Source: Phalacrocorax aristotelis (Eukaryota > Chordata > Aves > Suliformes > Phalacrocoracidae). From it: DNA of 64,000 nt. The stretch is from NCBI RefSeq assembly GCF_949628215.1, contig NC_134297.1, positions 6,448,001 through 6,512,000 of the forward strand, in the 5' to 3' direction. Below, piece after piece: positions 60,501-64,000 of the stretch. The notes below the pieces were generated by a model. It had not been told where the DNA came from. It saw only the letters and a program-made list of their open reading frames with translations, and ran no database searches. The number at the start of each line of letters is the position of its first letter. Positions within the stretch are counted from its first letter, which is position 1. The position numbers and the translations under genes are program-made.

Positions 60501-63309
60501 GGCGGGACCATGTGCAAATCACCTGGCTGCCATCCTTAGCAACAGCACGGGCTGAAAGCCGGGGGAGCTGTAAGGCAGCAGGCTTAAAAGCTGTTTCTCC
60601 AGTGCAGGAGTCAGGGCATCCTTAACCCATGCTGTTGCTTACCAGGACGTGCTGGACGCCTCTCCCCAAACTCACCCTTTGATCCCAGCGGGCACTGGCA
60701 GCTTCACTGCGGCATGGTGAGACAGCGCTGCTGAGCCCAGTCATGGCAGGGACGGGGCATTAACGCGGGTATACACAATTCTGCAGGAACGAGCATGTTA
60801 AAAAGCAGTTTTCCTGTATTTACCAGTGACCCGTGGGGAGCCTGTGCTTTGTTGCAGGAGCACTTAACCTCTGGCCTGTAGGCTCTCCGTGCGGTCTGCC
60901 AGGACAGTTTAATGCAGGCTGGTTTATTTGAAGCAGCTCTCCTTTCCCCGAGAGCAATTTGAGAAAAGGCTGCGGCCCAAAGGACTTGCCTGTTAAATAG
61001 CATCAGCCGGCCTCTGGATGGCATCTGGGAGGTTCTCCGAGTGGCTGCTGTGTCCATGCCGAAAAGCCCTGGTGCTCAGGAGCATCGGTGATGGGAAAGG
61101 CTGGGGCCTGAGGGAAGCGGCCCCATCTCCCCAGAAGGTTGCCATGGGGTATGTCAGTGTGAAGGGTAAAGAGCCTGCAGTGGCAAAGCTAAGAGGAGGA
61201 GGTGATGGAGCGTGGTCTGTGAAGCTTAATATTCTTTTCCAAAATTTCTAGCTCTGACAGGAACAATTTGGGGATATTCCTGTTTTCTGGACGCTTCCTC
61301 ATCCTCCCTCCTCACAGCTGGGTGGAGCTGAGGGTCCTACAGCCTGGCTGCGCACGTCACGGGACGGTACCCGACTTAGCAGCTCTCCCGTTTGCTGCAC
61401 CATAGACGGTGCCTTTGATCTCTGGATAGGAGAGCAGAAGGGGCAGGGGGAGCCAGTTCTACCTGTGAATTTTTCTCCTAGCATCCTCTAAATCCCTGCA
61501 GTCTCCATGGCAATGTGAACCAGTCCAAATCCTTCCCCTGAGCCTGGGCTGGATGCCACACCGGAGGCAGAAACCTAAGAAGGCTGGCTGCCCAGGACCA
61601 GGCGCTTCTTCCACGTGGAAGCACGGATTCCCCCCGAAGGCACCCTCAGCCCTTCTGCCTCCTCACCTGCCCCCTGCAAATGTTACGTGGTCAATTCTCC
61701 ATCTGGAGACGGCGTTGGATGCTCAGAGAGCCCGTGGGGCGGCCCCACGGACCGCCTCTGAGTCCGTGCCCCAACCGCGGCTTTTCCCCGCCTGGCTGCG
61801 TAGCAGAAAGTGAATCACCTGAGGTTTTGAATGTGTTTGTGTTTTGCTTTGAGACTCCTCACGCCGGCTGTGTGCATTGCGGCTCCTTCCAGGTACCTGC
61901 GCGCGGAGCGAGGAGGAGGATGCGATTTTCCCGTGTCCCACGGCGGCTGCCTCCGACGCGAAGCCTGGCGACCTCTGAGACTGCAGCGTGTCATTGATTT
62001 TACCAGGAGCTGTGGGGTCTCTTCCATCGGAGGAAGTAGAAGATGCCTTTCCTGCGAGAAAGGAAGCTGTTCATCATGAGGATGAAAGGTACTTTACTTA
62101 GCCTATAAGCCACAGTGACTCCAGCAACCCGCTAGAGTCCTATACCTATAGATTATAAAATTATATAGATATTAAGATGATGAGAGGTGGCTTTGGTGCC
62201 ATAGCCTTGAGAAGGTCCTGTTCCTACCCTGAGCGCTTGGCCTGCAGCCCCGAGGCCCCGAGTTCGCGCTGCTGCCTGCTGCGATGCCCCCAATGCCTTG
62301 TAGGTGCGTTTGGCATCGCTACTGCTACGGCGCTGCCCACGATAGCGAGCCCCGCGGGCTTGCCGGGTGGCAGGGACCCTTCCGGCTGCTTTCCCCAGTG
62401 GGGCTGAGTTCCGTACCCTAAATCCTTGGGAGGTGATGCCGTGAAGGAGGCTGGGTGCCCTGCAGTAACGCATTCGTCTGCTGATTACTCCAGATCCGGG
62501 TATGGTGGGCTCTTCTGTGGGGAGAAACAAGTATGGGCTTAGAGAGTTTTGCAATTCTCTCCCTGTAAAACTTATTGCTCTAATGTCGAAGAGGCCGAGG
62601 GTGCCTTTTTGTTCTGCTGCTCACACTGGACAACGCAGAAGAGGGCTAAGGAAGATGCAGTCGTGACTGGCTTGGACCGAACAGCCCTGCTGGGTTGTAT
62701 CGTAGCAATTGTTCGGTGCGTCGTCCTGCAAGGTCGCGGAGGTGAAGGGGTCAAACGACGGCAAGCTCAGAATATAGGAAAATTCTGGTCTGTTGGATGG
62801 TGCCAGGGTGGATTTTTTTTTTTTTTTTTTTAGCTAAAAGCGCAGCTGCTTCAGAGAAAATACTCACAGGGAGAAAGGGGTGTAAAGGCTTTCTGAGCAG
62901 AGGGGGGAGTGATTCCCTTGCCTGCTCCCCGAGGAGCTGCTGGGAAGGGTACCCAGTGGCGACCTGCATTTCTCCGACCTCGCTGGCTGGAGCCGGGCTT
63001 GGTGTGCCAGGACGTGCCTTTGAACACAAAGCAAAGCGAGGCAGTCCTAAAAGCGGTCTAGTTGAAAAGAGGCTCTACACGGTGGGCTTTTTAGCCCACT
63101 GCCTGGGTTTGCAGGGTGCGTTTGGGAACAGGGCCGGGGTGTTTTTATGCGTGTTTACCCAGGCTTCTGGTTTCTGCAGCACCAACTGGCACAAGAACAG
63201 AGCAGAGCTGATTCTCTCAGGGCCGGCACCGCGTAATCAAATGCAAGGTGAGTAATAATAGTTTCCCCCGGCGTGGCGGTTTGGCAGGGAATAGTCCTGC
63301 AGCTGGTGC

Positions 63310-63475
63310 AGGCTCATGGAGGAATGTAGGTTGGAAAGGACTTCTGGAGGGCATCTCACCTAACTCCCGCTGAAAGGGCCAACTCTGAAGTCAGATCAGG
63401 TCGCTGCGCGGTTGAATATAACGCTGCTTTTTTCCGCAGCGGCTACCCTTCCTCTATCAGTGGGTTTTGGGGCAT
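63310..63475 (-). mobile_element. CR1 LINE fragment, antisense
   Basis: GTAGGTTGGAAAGGACTTCT followed by GGAGGGCATCTCACCTAACTC and later GTCAGATCAGGTCGCTGCGC matches, on the reverse strand, the 3' portion of avian CR1 (GGTTGGAAGGGACCTCTGGAG ... GGATCAGGTTGCTC). The far 3' repeat is missing or decayed, and the 5' boundary is unclear. Confidence 0.75.
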
Positions 63476-64000
63476 GAAAAAACTCTGTGAGTTGTTATAT
63501 GAGGTCAGTAAAGTCTCTAAAGGTGAATTCCTACTCCGTCTTAACAGTGGGCCACAGGAGAAATGCATTCCTTTTACCTCCACTGGGCAAACATAATTAT
63601 TTATGCGGAGCTCTCTTCCTGGGGATGCAGTCCTTGCGATGCTAAACCCTGCTCCTCCCTGGAGGGAAAGGGCCTGGCCGTCACTCTTTATTTGAGGTAA
63701 CAGGATAATCCGCGTTACAAGCGTCGAGATTTCATCTCACCCTGCGAAGACGCGATTGTGGAGGTGAGTTTGCAGCAGGCGCGAGGGAGGCGACACCCCG
63801 CGCGCAGCATCTTTGGAGAACGGCTCGTTGCCACGTGAGTACTCGCGTGCTGGAGGAGAAATAAATTGCAGGCAAAGGGATGGTCTGGCTGTTCTCTGCT
63901 GGGGGTGCCTTCGTGGTGGTTTGTGGGGTTTTTTCTGGGCTCAGTTTTGGTTTTACCACTTGCTGGCAACGCAAGCTTGGAGCAAGTCACTGGAACTCGG

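Larger units (their letters stand above)
57766..64000. other. Downstream intergenic region, GC- and CpG-rich
   Basis: 6.2 kb with no recognised exon. In mammals the next gene is ST14 (matriptase), and none of its exons were identified. Two short CpG-dense islands occur (about 58005-58230 and 60335-60500), with a T18 tract at 62813-62831 and a CR1 fragment near 63310. Long open frames here follow from high GC and lack conserved motifs. Confidence 0.7.

Noticed and set aside
62797..63255. 152-codon open frame downstream
   Set aside because: It starts inside a T18 tract (poly-Phe) and crosses GC-rich DNA without conserved features.
57766..64000. Possible first exons of ST14
   Set aside because: Expected downstream neighbour, but no peptide like the matriptase N-terminus, membrane anchor or SEA domain was seen.

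Overview
The window is vertebrate nuclear DNA, most likely from a bird. It holds one recognisable multi-exon gene with GT-AG introns. It also carries CR1 LINE 3' ends of the avian type (31776-31845 on +, 63310-63475 on -) and remnants of ancient MIR-like SINEs. GC-rich, CpG-rich stretches surround the first exon and lie beyond the gene end, as expected for an avian microchromosome. The species cannot be named from the sequence alone.

The gene is APLP2 (amyloid beta precursor-like protein 2) on the + strand, complete from start codon (9512) to stop (56274-56276). I placed 18 coding exons by translation, splice sites and phase. Together they give 2280 nt, or 759 residues plus stop, close to the mammalian length of about 763. 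The exon lengths 130, 113, 168, 75, 159, 129 and 100 nt match those I recall for the paralogue APP. Domain order: signal peptide, E1 (growth-factor-like plus copper-binding subdomains, 12 Cys), acidic linker, Kunitz inhibitor, E2 helical domain, a juxtamembrane linker with an alternative chondroitin-sulphate switch exon, one membrane helix, and a cytoplasmic tail ending in YENPTY.

Layout: 1-9000 is non-coding upstream sequence. About 9000-9610 is a TATA-less CpG-island promoter with exon 1. 9611-33013 is a 23.4-kb first intron. 33014-56276 holds exons 2-18 in three clusters (E1/acidic 33.0-40.7 kb, Kunitz at 42.4 kb, E2 to tail 44.5-56.3 kb). 56277 to about 57765 is the 3' UTR with a poly(A) signal at 57742. 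From there to 64000 is intergenic, GC-rich and without a recognisable gene. I looked for pieces of the neighbours expected from mammalian synteny (PRDM10 upstream, ST14 downstream) and found none.

No wholly new system is evident. The main points of interest are in APLP2 itself. A copper-ligand histidine is replaced by Gln167. The P1' residue of the Kunitz reactive site is Val instead of Ala or Gly. A 36-nt cassette exon with a weak donor creates or destroys a glycosaminoglycan site. An in-frame duplicated start codon is present, and two introns have possible readthrough tails. Several strong unexplained hairpins (notably 5918-5955, 19764-19844 and 28376-28406), a G/C-tract element and orphan CpG islands lie outside the coding exons.
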